Part shown: positions 10,722 through 21,708 of the stretch, piece by piece | Layout of the letters: the number at the start of each line of letters is the position of its first letter | Numbering within the stretch: position 1 is the stretch's first letter | Source: Periconia sp. R9002 | Lineage: Eukaryota; Ascomycota; Dothideomycetes; Pleosporales; Periconiaceae | Length of the DNA: 64,000 bases | NCBI GenBank assembly: GCA_023627715.1 | Contig: JAMAHW010000007.1 | Location: 248,001 to 312,000 of the forward strand | Reading direction: 5' to 3' | Notes under the pieces: model-generated | What the model saw: only the letters and a program-made list of their open reading frames with translations | The model's database searches: none | What the model was told of the DNA's origin: nothing | Made by a program: the position numbers and the translations under genes

Positions 10722-12551
10722 GGCTGCGTGCTATCCCCGGATTTTATAGCTGACGAAGTGCTTGTTGTGTGGCGAGTAAGTCACTACACCTCCAGCGTAG
10801 GCGTGCTATCGCTAAGCGGGGTTTGAAGACAGATATAAACTAAAGCTTTTGCCAGAGCACCACGAATTAGTGTTTTCCGAAAGTTATTAGTGTCTGGGAT
10901 TCTGGCGCGAAAGGAACGCAACGTTTCTCTCCAAGAAACAGGCGAAGTTCAGAAAGTATCAAGATAGCGAAGTTACTTACAACCTGACGAAACCTTGCGG
11001 TTTGAACCCCGCTAGGACCCTTGTAAATCCGGGCTCAACCTTACCAAACTGTTATGAGATTCAGTACAGCTTTGACTAGGTAGAGTGCGGAGGGCTTTGC
11101 ATGAAGAGTACGCAAGCAACCTGACCTACCTCGGTAAGACTTTGTACGTGAAGGAACTGTATGTTCTGATAATGAAATGTCTTTGTCTCGGGTTTAGCTG
11201 GCACCTAAGTGATTCACGAATATGGCAATGGAGCTGGAAAGTATTTGTATTCAGTAGGTAGGAAAAAGAAAAGTATCAATTGTGGAAGCAACGCAGCCAC
11301 ATTATATGCTCTCAATTGAACAGGCAGATAGGCAGCCCAAGCATTCAACGTCATGAGAGCTGAGCCAATTAGATCGCCCCAAACCCAAATGAACGAACTG
11401 TAGTCAATCTGGCGCGATGCCCCCAAAACGCGAAGGACTCCAATGAGAGACAAATGGGGCCGTCCAGCCTCATCAACGGGCGTTACCATGTCAATTCAGC
11501 TCGCAAGGCAGCCCCCTTCAGGCTGAGAATTCCGCTCCGCCGCACACCTGCCTCGGCCCGCCCCAGTCCCGCCTGCTGCCGCGCCAATAACGTGCTTTAT
11601 CACAATACCCACGACAAAACATCTTGCACGTTCTTTTCGAGCCCGTTCTTGCACAATTGGTTCTTCTGCGGTGAAACGGTGACCATATGGCATATGCGGA
11701 ACAAATGCTTATCGTCTGTCACCCGTGGGGCCAGGAAGACAAGCAAGGCGAACGCTAGGGGCCGAACACAACCCTCGAAACTCGGGCGGACTCAACTGCA
11801 ATGATTCCGGATGCTTTCGGTACGCGCCCTGGATGGGAGCCTGTTCGGGGCGTAGTATCAATAAGGTTGATACACAGTTGCCTACTTTAATGCTTCAGGC
11901 ATATGACTGTCCAGCGATGCGCGTTCGCGCATGGGATACGGCAGCTCGCATCTTTCTGGCGTTGTACGGTGAATATACGAGCTGACTTATCGGAGCCAGG
12001 GAAAGGTTATGGTGGCGTGATATAGTTCACGCCTCAGCTCCTTTGAGGGACAACTATCTTCAGCCATGCATATTACCGTTCACGGCGTGTCCGAAGCCAA
12101 TACAACAACAACAAAAAAAGAGGAGTTGCTATTACGATTGGAACGGGACATTGTAGACAGTGCTAGCCACAAGAACTGCTAAAACTTGAGAAGAACTCCT
12201 TTCCACAATTGCAATTATTGAGCCCGAGCGAATGAGACACGACCCTAGAGCTGAGTTCACCCCCCTATTTTTGCATGGGCTGAGTCAAGCCACGTATAGA
12301 AGCAGAATTGAGGCGTCATAGTCTGTCTGCCTAATGAGGATGCTGCGGCCGAAGCATGGCGCGTGATTGAATGAAGCATGATAAAGACTGAAGATAATGA
12401 TACAGTTCACGAGGTATCCTTCAGCAGCCATTTTCCAAGCAAGAAACCCACAAGCTCACCCCCCGCAACAGGGTCGGCTGAGCCCCGTCTCGTTTGATTC
12501 TGACACTTGTCTCTCATTCATCCTCCAATTCCCCCGGTCCTTGAAATGAGC
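10722..12551. other. Intergenic region between ppoC and TSC13
   Basis: 1.8 kb holding the ppoC promoter and the TSC13 3' flank. A minus-strand 91-codon frame (11214-11489) with ATG and a hydrophobic stretch is present, but it has no motif and no partner exon, so I did not call it. No repeats or RNA genes seen. Confidence 0.4.
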
Positions 12552-13580
12552 TCAGACAATGCCAGGAAGCATGACGTATCGCTTTTTCTTGTATGTCTCC
12601 GGGAATTCCTTGCGGTATCTTCTCTCCTTCTTCTTTGCCCACGCGACCATCTGGGCACCACTTATAACAATGAAGAGGACGGTGCTCAAGCTGAAATTTA
12701 CTAACGCCACGCCAATCCATGAGATGACCTCGAACATGTAATTGGGGCATGTGACGAGACGGAACCCGAAACCCTGCGGGATGCCTCGATCTTGGGAGCC
12801 TGGGCGGCGCAGATTCTTGAGAACCACATGGGTGTAGAAGTTGCCTAGTTCACCAATTGCAAAAATGGCGATCCCAAGGTAGGCAATCAACAGATTGGGC
12901 GATGCCCGCGCAGCCGGTGAAGATGGCTTGTATGACCAGTACGCGAGATTGATACCAGAAAGGAACCAATAGTGTGCACTGTTCTTGAAGATATTCCTCG
13001 CGGGCATGGTGGCGGCAGAGAAGCGGTGGATGAAGATGGTTTCGAACTCACGCTTCGCAAAGTGTATTATGCATAGCAGCATCGTGATCGTCTGCAGTTG
13101 GGACGGAGGCGCCGAAGTACCGTAGATGAGCGGGCGGCCATAGTACACGAGCGGGTGGATGAGGAGGGGACCGAGGTATTCGACAATGAACACTGTTCGC
13201 CAAGATATTTGAGGACCTATTTATCTTGTCAGCACCAAGACGACTCATACGGTTGCCGTAACTCAACAGGCTGCATACCCAAGTCTTTTACGTCAATCGC
13301 GCTCTTATTGCGAAGGCCGGTCTGCTGAACTGTAATGTCGCGGTTGTTAGACAATGGTGTGCCATCACTACCTTTGGTGACTCTAAGGCGGTGAATTGAG
13401 AATTTGGAAGCATCCGCAATCTTGGTGAAGATTTGTGCGGCAGATTCATCCGGATTGACGGTGATGGTCTCGGGCAGGTTCTTGATGGGACGCCCTGGTT
13501 TGCAAGTCAGTACAAATTTCAATTGAGTCGAACTGACATAACACACCCCGAGGACGCACGACAAGCGTGATGGAAGCCAT
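12552..13580 (-). CDS. TSC13: Very-long-chain trans-2-enoyl-CoA reductase
   Basis: Three exons, 13547-13580, 13279-13494 and 12552-13216 (complement), give 304 residues; the yeast protein has 310. Tsc13 catalyses the last NADPH-dependent step of each microsomal elongation cycle, making very-long-chain acyl-CoA for sphingolipids. The N-terminal about 90 residues form the ubiquitin-like region (MASITLVVRPRG, then RPIKNLPETI). The membrane part carries the steroid-5-alpha-reductase-family signatures: FETIFIHRFS with ATMP, NSAHYW, NFYTHVVLKNLR, and the C-terminal CPNYMFEVISWIG, whose Tyr is a proposed catalytic residue, ending in a basic tail KKKRYVMLPGIV. Introns are 52 and 62 bp with GTGTGT and GTATGC donors, all phases consistent. 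ER-membrane location is inferred from the family and the several hydrophobic helices. Confidence 0.95.
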
Positions 13581-14754
13581 GATGGAATTGTTGTAGCTAC
13601 CGCGGCGGGTATGTCTTTATGTTGCAGTCTGTACGTGTTCTGGAGGGGAGCTCGAGAATAATATTCCGTCGGGTCGGCTATCACGCTAGCCCCGGGCGAT
13701 ATTCGCACTAACCTCACCTCATTGCACACGAACCAACCTACTTGTGTCTCTATGGAAATTAATGCTGCTGGATTTCCAACCCTCTTCTAATCACATCACG
13801 CAGTATGCCGATGCCGAGGTACATTTCCAGTGGACAGGCCACCGGGGATAGAAATACAGCACCGATTCGCTGATACAATACGTCAGTGATGAGCGTAAGC
13901 AGCCTCGGAATCAGAACAGACATCAGACACACGCAGATGAGAAAACAGCATACCTTACGAAACGGTCAATCTTCTCTACCGACAAACCGTTCATCTTACG
14001 AACGCGAACGACAGTGAATCGGTTATTACAGGTTTATTTTCAGCTCGAAACATCTCCAGTGGTAGCCAGGCCAAATCCGGATGGAGTTCCAGATGGATCT
14101 CGCGAACTGAGCCTCATTCCAGCCACAGGAGTGGCTTGAGATCTCGGAAATCAGAGCTTGAACGAACTGGGCAATCCAAGCAACCGCACCGCTTGGACCC
14201 TGGACCCTTGAGAACGAAGAAGCCCTCGTCCCAACGCCCATCAGATTGAGGGGTAGAGCTGCGATGCATCTTGAGGGTTGATGGAGCGATGAAGCCACAC
14301 TTCGTACATTTCTCCTAATTCGAGTTTATCCTATCTTTCGAACGTCGCACACACAAACGCAATAACGGCCTGACTCATTGGCCCGAGGATCTCGACTGAT
14401 TGGCCTACCTACGCGGATCCCGAAACTCCACACTGTTCGCGGTTAGCCAGCTCTTTTAATAGGCCTGTTCACCTGTTTTGCAACGGACTTGAGCAGCGCG
14501 GAACAGGCCAAGATGGGCTGGTACACTGAAATCTGGTCAGCGGTGGTGGGGCGATGAGAAAACGACGAAATAACGGTCTGCTACACATGCCCTACGGGAA
14601 GCGGGGTCGCAAATGGGTGCCTGATAATCGCGGGATAAGAAAGATTATTTAATCGTCTGTGCCGCATAATCACTCTGCCGCACACCCAGCCTTAGTTTAC
14701 GCTTTCACCAACCTTTTGTTTGAAGGTGGGATACAGACGTAAACAAATACCACC
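13581..14754. other. Divergent intergenic region TSC13 / low-complexity gene
   Basis: 1.17 kb with no gene-like frame. A TGACTCA (14371-14377), a Gcn4/CPC1-type bZIP core, sits about 380 bp before the 14755 start codon; one 7-bp match is weak evidence. Confidence 0.35.
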
Positions 14755-15549
14755 ATGTCGTCGAACGATTTCTACGGCGGGGGAGGCCCGCCACCCCAGG
14801 GCCAATACCCTCAGCAGCCCTATGGACAACAACCGCACGGTCAGCAACAGTACGGACAGCCGCAGTACGGGCAGCAGCAATACGGGCAACAACACTACCC
14901 GCCACCAGGCGCACCGCCACACGAGCAACATTCGTACGGTCCTCCTGGAGGCCAGTACCCGCCTTACAACCAGCAGCAGCAGTATCCTCCCAACTCATAC
15001 CCACCACCCCAGCAACATCACGACCCCAATGCGCCTGGTGGGGTACCTGGCGGGGCCGCGGCTGGTTACTACGGAGGGGCGCCGCCGCCGCACAACCCTG
15101 AGCATGCGCAACCAGAAAAAGAGAAGGAAAAGGAGAAGGACAAGGACAAAGAGAAGGGAGACAAGGATAAGGAAAAGGAAAAGGACAAAGATAAGAACAA
15201 GGAAGAGGATCGCGGGCTGTTCGGTCTGCTCGGTCTCGACGACAAGAAGAAGGACAAGGAGAAGGGAGATAAGAAGGATAAGAAGAAGGACAAGTCGCTG
15301 GGAGACAAGGCTTTCTCGTTCCTGGAGAAGAAGATGAAGAAGCAGCTGGGTCTCGGAGGAGGCGAGAAGAAGAAGGAGAAGAAGAAGAGTAAGGGCCATG
15401 GGGGTGGTCACGGAGGCGGTCACGGGGGAGGTCATGGCGGCGGACATGGGGGTGGGCATGAAGGGGGACATGAGGAGGAACACGAGAGCGAAGCTGAGTC
15501 TGTGTCATCTGAGGAATCTGCAGAATCCGCGGACTCGGGAGGTAGTTGA
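14755..15549 (+). CDS. Low-complexity protein: Q/P/Y/G, K/E/D, H/G blocks
   Basis: Single exon, 264 residues, no cysteine, ATG in CACCATG context. Residues about 1-110 are a Gln/Pro/Tyr/Gly-rich prion-like segment with repeated YGQQ/YGQPQ units. Residues about 120-175 are alternating Lys/Asp/Glu. A short ordered-looking patch GLFGLLGLDD and a Phe-containing patch KAFSFLEKKM follow. A GGGH repeat block (about 218-243) and an acidic Ser/Glu tail end the protein. No enzymatic domain is visible. The His-Gly block could bind metal, and the first segment could support condensates or adhesion; both are inference. Unbroken translation of such biased sequence over 795 bp, the start context and the separate blocks argue that it is a real gene. 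Confidence 0.75.
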   Translation: MSSNDFYGGGGPPPQGQYPQQPYGQQPHGQQQYGQPQYGQQQYGQQHYPPPGAPPHEQHSYGPPGGQYPPYNQQQQYPPNSYPPPQQHHDPNAPGGVPGGAAAGYYGGAPPPHNPEHAQPEKEKEKEKDKDKEKGDKDKEKEKDKDKNKEEDRGLFGLLGLDDKKKDKEKGDKKDKKKDKSLGDKAFSFLEKKMKKQLGLGGGEKKKEKKKSKGHGGGHGGGHGGGHGGGHGGGHEGGHEEEHESEAESVSSEESAESADSGGS

Positions 15550-16151
15550 GTAGGTTGAGACTGTTGGCTCTTGTGCAAGTCGCTCCGTCTGGACTTGGTA
15601 ATGAACTTTTTTATCATAATACAAAATGTACAGAGTATTACAGGTGAAGTGCACGATGCGTAACATCAGGCAGTTGCAACCTCTATCGAGCAGTGCATCC
15701 TAGAGCTTCTTGATCTTCGCTTCTCTTGCCTGATCTAATAATAAAAAACGGAACATGGAACGCCCACAGTATGAGTACTGCTTTGCAGAAACATGTTAAG
15801 CCAGATATCCACGTCAGAAGCACTGTGGACAACCGACCATCTTGGCATCAGATGATTGCATTATGCGAGCGTAGTTCACTCAACCGAGATCTCTTTTGTG
15901 CTCAAGAGCCGCAAGCTTAGTCCAAACGCCAGTGGCAAGATGATACGGAAACCAAAAATGAGAAAATGAAAAGAAACCAGACAAGTGACGTCTATAAACC
16001 TGCCCCACTTTTTATGGCCCTGCCGGTAATGCGAGTAAAGAAAAGGCTTTTTCCACTTCCACTGGGTATGACACTCATCCTCCTACTCCCACCTTCTATC
16101 ACGCACGCGTTGCCTTGCAGCGTGCCGCATTTCCCCGACCAGCCACCCACT
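15550..16151. other. Convergent intergenic region
   Basis: About 600 bp of 3' flanks between the low-complexity gene and the Nudix gene. AT-rich stretches near 15611-15640 and 15736-15750 are compatible with polyadenylation regions. No gene seen. Confidence 0.4.
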
Positions 16152-16737
16152 CTAGGTGCGGTTCATGGTACATCGGTCCAATGCATCAATCAGTTCTGGT
16201 CGCGCGGCCAACGCCTGTTTCGCTTGTGAATAGGTAAACCATTGTCGCGAGCGCTTGTGCATCTCTGGCCAATTTGTCTCCTGCTTCTCGACGGTGGCCT
16301 CGAAGAAGTGATACGAAGCCTTGGGCGCTTCTGTCGTGAGCTGTTCAGGCCTCCGTCGCTCGGGAATCAAGCCGAGGTCGTAGTTGACTTTGCAAATAAT
16401 GCCGGCTTCTTCCCAGGCTTCGCGCTTGGCGGCGTCTTGGGCTGTAGCTTCGTCTGTTTCCCAGCCGCCTTTAGGGAGAACCCAACCGCCGCGGCGTGTT
16501 GACTGAATGAGAAGCACGTAATACTTGTCGGCAGAAAGCGGGACTATTCCTGCGACGAGGCGCTCTCCTTGGGTGCCATAGCCTGCAAGACAGGTTAGAA
16601 GAGGAAACCGATAAGAGGATAAATATTTTTTCCCAATATATAGACAAGGCAGGTTTAAATGGAACAGGAAGCAACGTACGTTGGTTGGTGCGTCCGGTGC
16701 GGGATTGCATGGACAGTTGTTGTTGAGTGGTGGCCAT
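16152..16737 (-). CDS. Diphosphoinositol polyphosphate phosphohydrolase-type Nudix hydrolase
   Basis: Two exons, 16680-16737 and 16152-16582 (complement), give 162 residues; the 97-bp intron has GTACGT and TTGCAG ends. DIPP enzymes (yeast Ddp1, fission yeast Aps1) remove the beta-phosphate of inositol pyrophosphates and cleave diadenosine polyphosphates and polyphosphate. The core begins YGTQGERLVAGIV. WVLPKGGWETDE leads into the Nudix box, whose metal-binding helix reads REAWEEAG with all catalytic Glu present. The spacing between the first box Glu and this RE is eight residues rather than the consensus seven, which I recall for yeast Ddp1 also. PEMHKRSRQWFTYSQAKQAL and RPELIDALDR near the C-terminus are typical of fungal DIPPs. 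Subclass is confident; exact substrate preference is not. Confidence 0.92.
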
Positions 16738-18484
16738 GTTGGTGCAGAGGAGAGGTACGCAAAGATACCTCGTTTCGGGGGTCGGCGGGAATGCGGAACC
16801 AAGAGCGAGAGAGGAACCGACAGAACAAGGAGGGGACTTTGTAGGCAAAATGGGTGGGATGAGGTGAGAATGGATGCCTGGGGGTACAATGAATGTCTCG
16901 TGTGCGATGTGCTATGTATTCGTCAGTACTGTGGACCACATGGTAGGTTTTGGCGGGCGGCGGTACCGTAGTGAAGGGCACGGAGGGAGGGCGGGAGGCA
17001 AGTAGCGGAAGTCGATGGCGAGCAGTACTGGACTCCAACAGTCGAGGGAGGACGGGTACAGGCACGGGCAGAGGAAGGAGTGGGCAGAAGGGTGGTGGTT
17101 GCGCTCAGTCCCGCGGGGGACGGGGCTGAGGATGCTGGAGAGACCTGCGCAAGAAGAATTGGGCGGGCATCGTGGATTGTGTATGTGTTTTAGATGATTT
17201 GGTCCGTAGGGAAAAAATGTGGGTGACTAGCTAACGCCAAGCTGGCTGCAGGAAGGAGCAGGGGCCGGGCTACCGCACAGGTAGGTAGGTACTTGACCTA
17301 TACCCAACTACTTACCTACTCGACGGACAGGGCAGGATGCCGATGGATATCACCTGCTGTCTATGTATGTACGTATGTGAAGGAGATCATGTAGGTAGGT
17401 AATGCGCAAGGCAGAATGGGTCAGGCACAGTAGCCATCTCATCTCCATGCCCATGTCGATGATTCGCTCTCGACAGCCCACCGCCCATGCGCTGGTCTTT
17501 AGTATAGGTAAGTACTGTACTCAGTATAGGTACCGCCGCACGCAGCAGGCACATGTAGGGCAATGCAGCACAACAGAGAGGCAGACTGGCAAAAAAATCA
17601 AAACGGCCATGACGTGGGCATCTGGCTATCTTGGATCACTTGCACATGCTACATGTACCTACTCAATCAATGTACAGTACGGCGGTGCAAAGGGAACACC
17701 CAGTAACAGCCGTGTACTCGCCCCCGTGAGTGACTTGATGGAATATCTGACACTCATGCCCGCTGATATTTGATGCTAGTTAGTTAATTGTCTGGTACCA
17801 ACATATGTACAGAACAGATGATGATGGTGCTGCTCCTGTTGCCGCCGCCGCCGCCGCCGCCTCTTTCTGTTTTCATCCTATCCGTCCCCCCCCTCCAAGC
17901 TCCGCTCCCCCACCTAGCTCTCTCGATTGACAGCGTGGAGGGACAGCATATGTCATTCTCCTCTGTCAGAAAACATCCTCTTTTACATACAAGTGTACCA
18001 CAGTTACACGCATTGTACAGGTACACAGGCACATATGTACAAAGCACAAGGATTTTATGATAATGCTACCTACGTTAACTAAGATGGGATACGGTCAATT
18101 CATGTCTGTAGAGTCGGCCCAAATCAATTTTAGTCGCCGTCTTTTTCAGCACCCTTCTCTCCTACCTACCTACCTAGGTACCTATTACTGCCTTACATGT
18201 ACTCAACTACATACATATCTCCTCTACAACCACCCTCTCTTTCGCTGCCCTCTCTCCCCTTCTTCCCCCTTCCCCTCCCTCTCCGGTCCTCTCCTTCGCC
18301 CCGCCCGTCGCCCGCCATTCCCCGTCTGTGGCCTTCTCTCCCTCTCCCCACCTCCCTCGTTTGGCGGTCTATGTGTGATCACAACCCAGGCCGACCCGCC
18401 CGCCCCAGCTAAGGTTACGGTTGCGGTAACCCCCAATCAACCCCCCACCGACAGAAGACTTCCACCCACGCTTATGCTGCCGCC
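16738..18484. other. Divergent Nudix / ATE1 intergenic region rich in GTAG/CTAC repeats
   Basis: 1.75 kb without a supported gene. It holds imperfect GGTA/TACC repeats (17279-17325, 17390-17402, 18160-18184), a GCC trinucleotide run near 17840-17862, a C run near 17887-17895 and a pyrimidine-rich tract at about 18230-18420 leading to ATE1, which looks like fungal promoter and leader sequence. Confidence 0.5.
17279..17325. repeat. Imperfect GGTA / TACC tetranucleotide repeat
   Basis: A run built from GTAGGTAGGTA followed by inverted ACCTA and TACCTACT units. Similar short runs occur at 17390-17402, 18160-18184, 21258-21325, 23495-23516 and 51880-51912, always in non-coding DNA. The recurrence is visible; the meaning is unknown. 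Confidence 0.6.
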
Positions 18485-20681
18485 ATGCAGGATTCCCTTG
18501 TGACGCCTTTTGGTACGATTGCTCCAACCACCTGGCTCGGCTGGCCCGCGTGCTGTCCTGGCTGGATACCGACCTCTGCTCTCCACCCTGCCTTGTCCTC
18601 CCACGCCTGCCTGTTCCCTGCACCTCGAGCGAAGACTCTTCACACTTGCACATCTACCCGTCCACACTTGCCCCCTCCACCAGTTGCCGTATTATCAACC
18701 TACCGCTGATACTTCCCGTTGCAGGCTACTCCAGTGAAAGGTATCCTTCCAGCCCAACCGTTTCTCCCCCCAGCTCGCATCACTAAATCTGCCTTAGCTG
18801 CGGCTACTGCAAAGATGCTTCCACCGGCCATCGCTCTCCCAATTCGAGTAAGCACGCTCCCCCCCCCCCCCGTTACCCTGCATCCATCTACACTGCAGTG
18901 CAGAGCAGTTCCCACACTGCTGCTGTACCGGTACCAATAGACAGTACCCACCGCCATCTGCCCTCCGAGCCAATGTTTCCGCATGAAGCCTAATATATGC
19001 CGAGCATCAACCTACCCGCACATCCCTCTTCAACCCCCCGCCACCAACGGATGCTTGAGACAGATGCGCGACGCATTGATGCCCTCGTGTCGCCAATTCA
19101 TCGTCGTTTGTGTCTCTAGCTCAAAGATATCCCCCATCGGAAACTCCCGGGTCGCGCAGCGAGGAGCGGTGAGCTTTAAACTAACTTTTGTTACATAATC
19201 AGGAGCCAGTTACTACTTCAACTCACAATCCTTGACGGTTGATGTCTATCAGGATTTGGTAGATCGCGGTTGGAGACGGTAAGCTAGCCCGGTGGCACGT
19301 CATGAAATGACACCAAAAATAAAGATGCACAAATCCTGAATCGGATATACAGATCCGGCACTGTTTTCTACAAACCCGATGTCTTACGCCATTGTTGTCC
19401 ACACTACACGATCCGGTCAGCCCAACAGCAGCTCCTCTCGAGTATACTCAGCTGATCCCCCTCCAGCTTACCGGTAGCATCTTTCACGCCCAGTAAAAAT
19501 CACCGCCAAGCAATCAATCGGTGGAACAAGTTTGTTTTGGGGGAAGACTACATCAAGAAAGCCGCCGTCTTACATCCTAAATCCAAACAGTGCGTGAATA
19601 GCATTTGCTTTGGCTTTATGCTTTTCTTCTAAAGCAGCATAGGCAGAAGGCACGGGACCGTAATTCCTTTGACCTTGTTACTGCGATCCACGAGTGTGAA
19701 TACTCCACTCTGAAACAACCACCAGAGCCGGCCCACCGCTTTGAGGTCACCCTAGAACCTGACCAGTTCACCAAGGAGAAATTCGGTCTCTTCCAAAATT
19801 ATCAACAAAATGTGCATCACGAAGAGCTATCCAAGATCTCCGAGTCTGGTTTCCAACGCTTCCTTTGCGGATCCCCATTGAAGCGCAAGACCGCCCAAAA
19901 GAACGGCAAAGAGCAGAAGCTCGGCTCCTATCACCAATGCTATAGACTAGATGGCCGGCTGATTGCCATGGGCGTTATAGATCTCCTTCCCCACTGTGTC
20001 AGTGGTGTCTACTTTCTCTATCATTCCGATTTTGAGAAGCACAGTTTTGGCAAATTGAGTGCAGTGAGGGAAGCAACCCTAGCCTTAGAAGGAGGCTACC
20101 AGTACTATTATATGGGTTATTATATCCATTCTTGCGTAAAGATGAAGTACAAGGGTGAGTATAAGCCTCAGTATGTCCTCGATCCTGAATCGCTTGAATG
20201 GAACCCGCTGGAGGGCGAACTCGAGTCTTTGCTCGACAAAAAATCTTACGTTTCGCTGTCGCGAGAGCGCCGACGAAAGGAGATTCATAATAAAGAGAAT
20301 CCTTCTGCGGAATTTGACCCAGAAGATGATGATTACTCTGATTATCCTTTGAGAACAGCAGCCGCAGCTGGTGATGCCGTTGACAATGGGCTATCACTCT
20401 TCGACCTCAAAATGCCTGGTGTCATGACCGCCGAGGAAATCACCCAAGAATACCCGCTAGACCAGCAGCGTATCACAGCTAGAGGAAACCTGTTCGAGGC
20501 GGAAGTATGTTCTTCGACGCGTTTTGGCCATCGCATAATTGTGTTGACTTGTGAATAGGATTTGATGGCATGGGAAGGTGGCGACATCAAAGACCCCAAG
20601 TCTTTGAAAGGTATCATTGCGGAGCTAGTCGCATGTCTTGGGCCAGATGTGGCAAGGGATGTCGTGGTTGCTTTCCACTGA
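18485..20681 (+). CDS. ATE1: Arginyl-tRNA--protein transferase
   Basis: Eight exons: 18485-18512, 18725-18740, 18798-18847, 19203-19278, 19353-19415, 19467-19589, 19643-20504, 20559-20681; 446 residues. Ate1 adds Arg from Arg-tRNA to N-terminal Asp/Glu or oxidised Cys, marking proteins for the Arg/N-degron pathway. The N-terminal domain has CGYC at 16-19 and the Cys pair in HCCPHY at 71-72, matching the four essential cysteines of yeast Ate1. INRWNKFVLG follows. The C-terminal catalytic domain carries LIAMGVIDLLP, GVYFLYHSDFEKHSFGK, YMGYYIHSC and MKYKGEYKPQYVLDP. Exon 2 is only 16 nt (coding GYSSES with its flanks), and the third intron is 355 bp with a poly-C run. Every junction keeps phase with GT-AG ends. 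A frame opening at 19605 lacks the cysteine domain and is not the start. Confidence 0.93.
18859..18871 (+). repeat. Poly-C run inside ATE1 intron 3
   Basis: Thirteen consecutive C within the 355-bp intron (18848-19202). Homopolymer length may be a sequencing uncertainty but does not affect the coding frame. Confidence 0.8.
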
Positions 20682-21708
20682 AGATCTTGGGAATCAAACG
20701 CTTCAGGGTGTGTTGGAGAGCCCATCTCATATTACATATTGTCTCTCTGTATTGATTTTCCACTTGCAGATATAATGTCTTTATCAAGAATATATCAGGT
20801 AATACAAAAAGAAAAAAAAGTTTATCATTGCTAGGGTAATTGGATTACTTGCAGTATCAACACAGTGAAGGATCACAAAGACGTCCTCAACCGGGACGAG
20901 CACACATGTGTGATACTAATTGTCTGTATCACTAGGCGAGGACGTTTTTGAGGTTTTTTACTATGTAGTGACATGGCAAGGAATTCCAATACTATATGAT
21001 TATTAATTTTCATATAGAAATATTCTCACATCGTCCAATTTATCCCTCAATTTCAGTTTGTATTAACATCGATAACCCCTATCAAGTAGACCGTGTAAGG
21101 GATATGAAGTGATAAAGGCAATGAATTCCAAAGAGCATCTTCGCTCATAGAAGATTGTAAGATTAATTGAGGCCGAAACAATGGAGGTAACATCCAATTT
21201 TTGACTCCTTCTCGAAGTATATGTCGAAATTGGATTGACTGTTGCTAGGCACTTACTCGGTGTAGGCAGATACGTAGGTACAGGAATAGATACTTACATA
21301 GGTATGTGGGTACATGTAGGTAGCCTGGTATAACGTTTCTCGACAGGGTATATCACGCGTTTTAATTTCTCTAGTGCTCCCTTAAAGTGCATTTGTACGT
21401 ATATATATCGAGGTGCTCGCGGCGAACGTGGGAAGGAGATGTTAGATATCAAAGCCATCTCTCTACCTACTTATAGAAAAATTCACTCGCAGTTACTCCT
21501 AGATCGCTGGTCTAAAAAGGGTTAGCTACATGCTCAAAACCAGCAAGGTTTTCAATATCGGTATCATTCATCAATACGCTGCCCCAGTAGTACCTTGATT
21601 GGTAAAAGATCAAACTCCATATTCGTCCACATCTAGTCTATGTACATTCCGTGTCCACTCTATATCAAACATCAAACCCCCTCGAAGTTCGTTCCGGCGC
21701 ACACTGCC
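20682..21708. other. Convergent intergenic region ATE1 / SMP-30-like gene
   Basis: About 1 kb of AT-rich 3' flanks with no gene. It contains the inverted-repeat element at 20877-20949 and GTAGGTA-type repeats near 21258-21325. Confidence 0.5.
20877..20949. repeat. Inverted-repeat (MITE-like) hairpin element
   Basis: Outer arms ACGTCCTC (20881-20888) and GAGGACGT (20938-20945) are perfect inverted repeats, extended by AAAG/TTTT flanks. Inside lies a second perfect hairpin GTGATAC (20910-20916) / GTATCAC (20926-20932) and a CACACATGTGTG palindrome overlapping it. Core size is 65 bp. The left arm resembles the sequence at 59094-59120. It could be a miniature pogo/Fot1-type element or a structured transcript end; no target duplication is clear. 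Confidence 0.55.

Noticed and set aside
10990..11025. tRNA T-arm-like GCGGTTTGAACCCCGC
   Set aside because: The stem and loop lengths are wrong for a T-arm and no matching acceptor, D or anticodon arms are found around it.
11214..11489. 91-codon minus frame with hydrophobic stretch
   Set aside because: True ATG but no family motif, no partner exons and no promoter signal; not enough to call.
14995..15508. Leu- and Ser-rich frames opposite the 14755 gene
   Set aside because: They are antisense shadows of the Lys/Glu/Asp-rich coding sequence.
19605..20558. ATE1 starting at the 19605 ATG with a 317-residue product
   Set aside because: This would omit the essential cysteine motifs CGYC and HCCPHY, which are encoded in upstream exons that join in phase.
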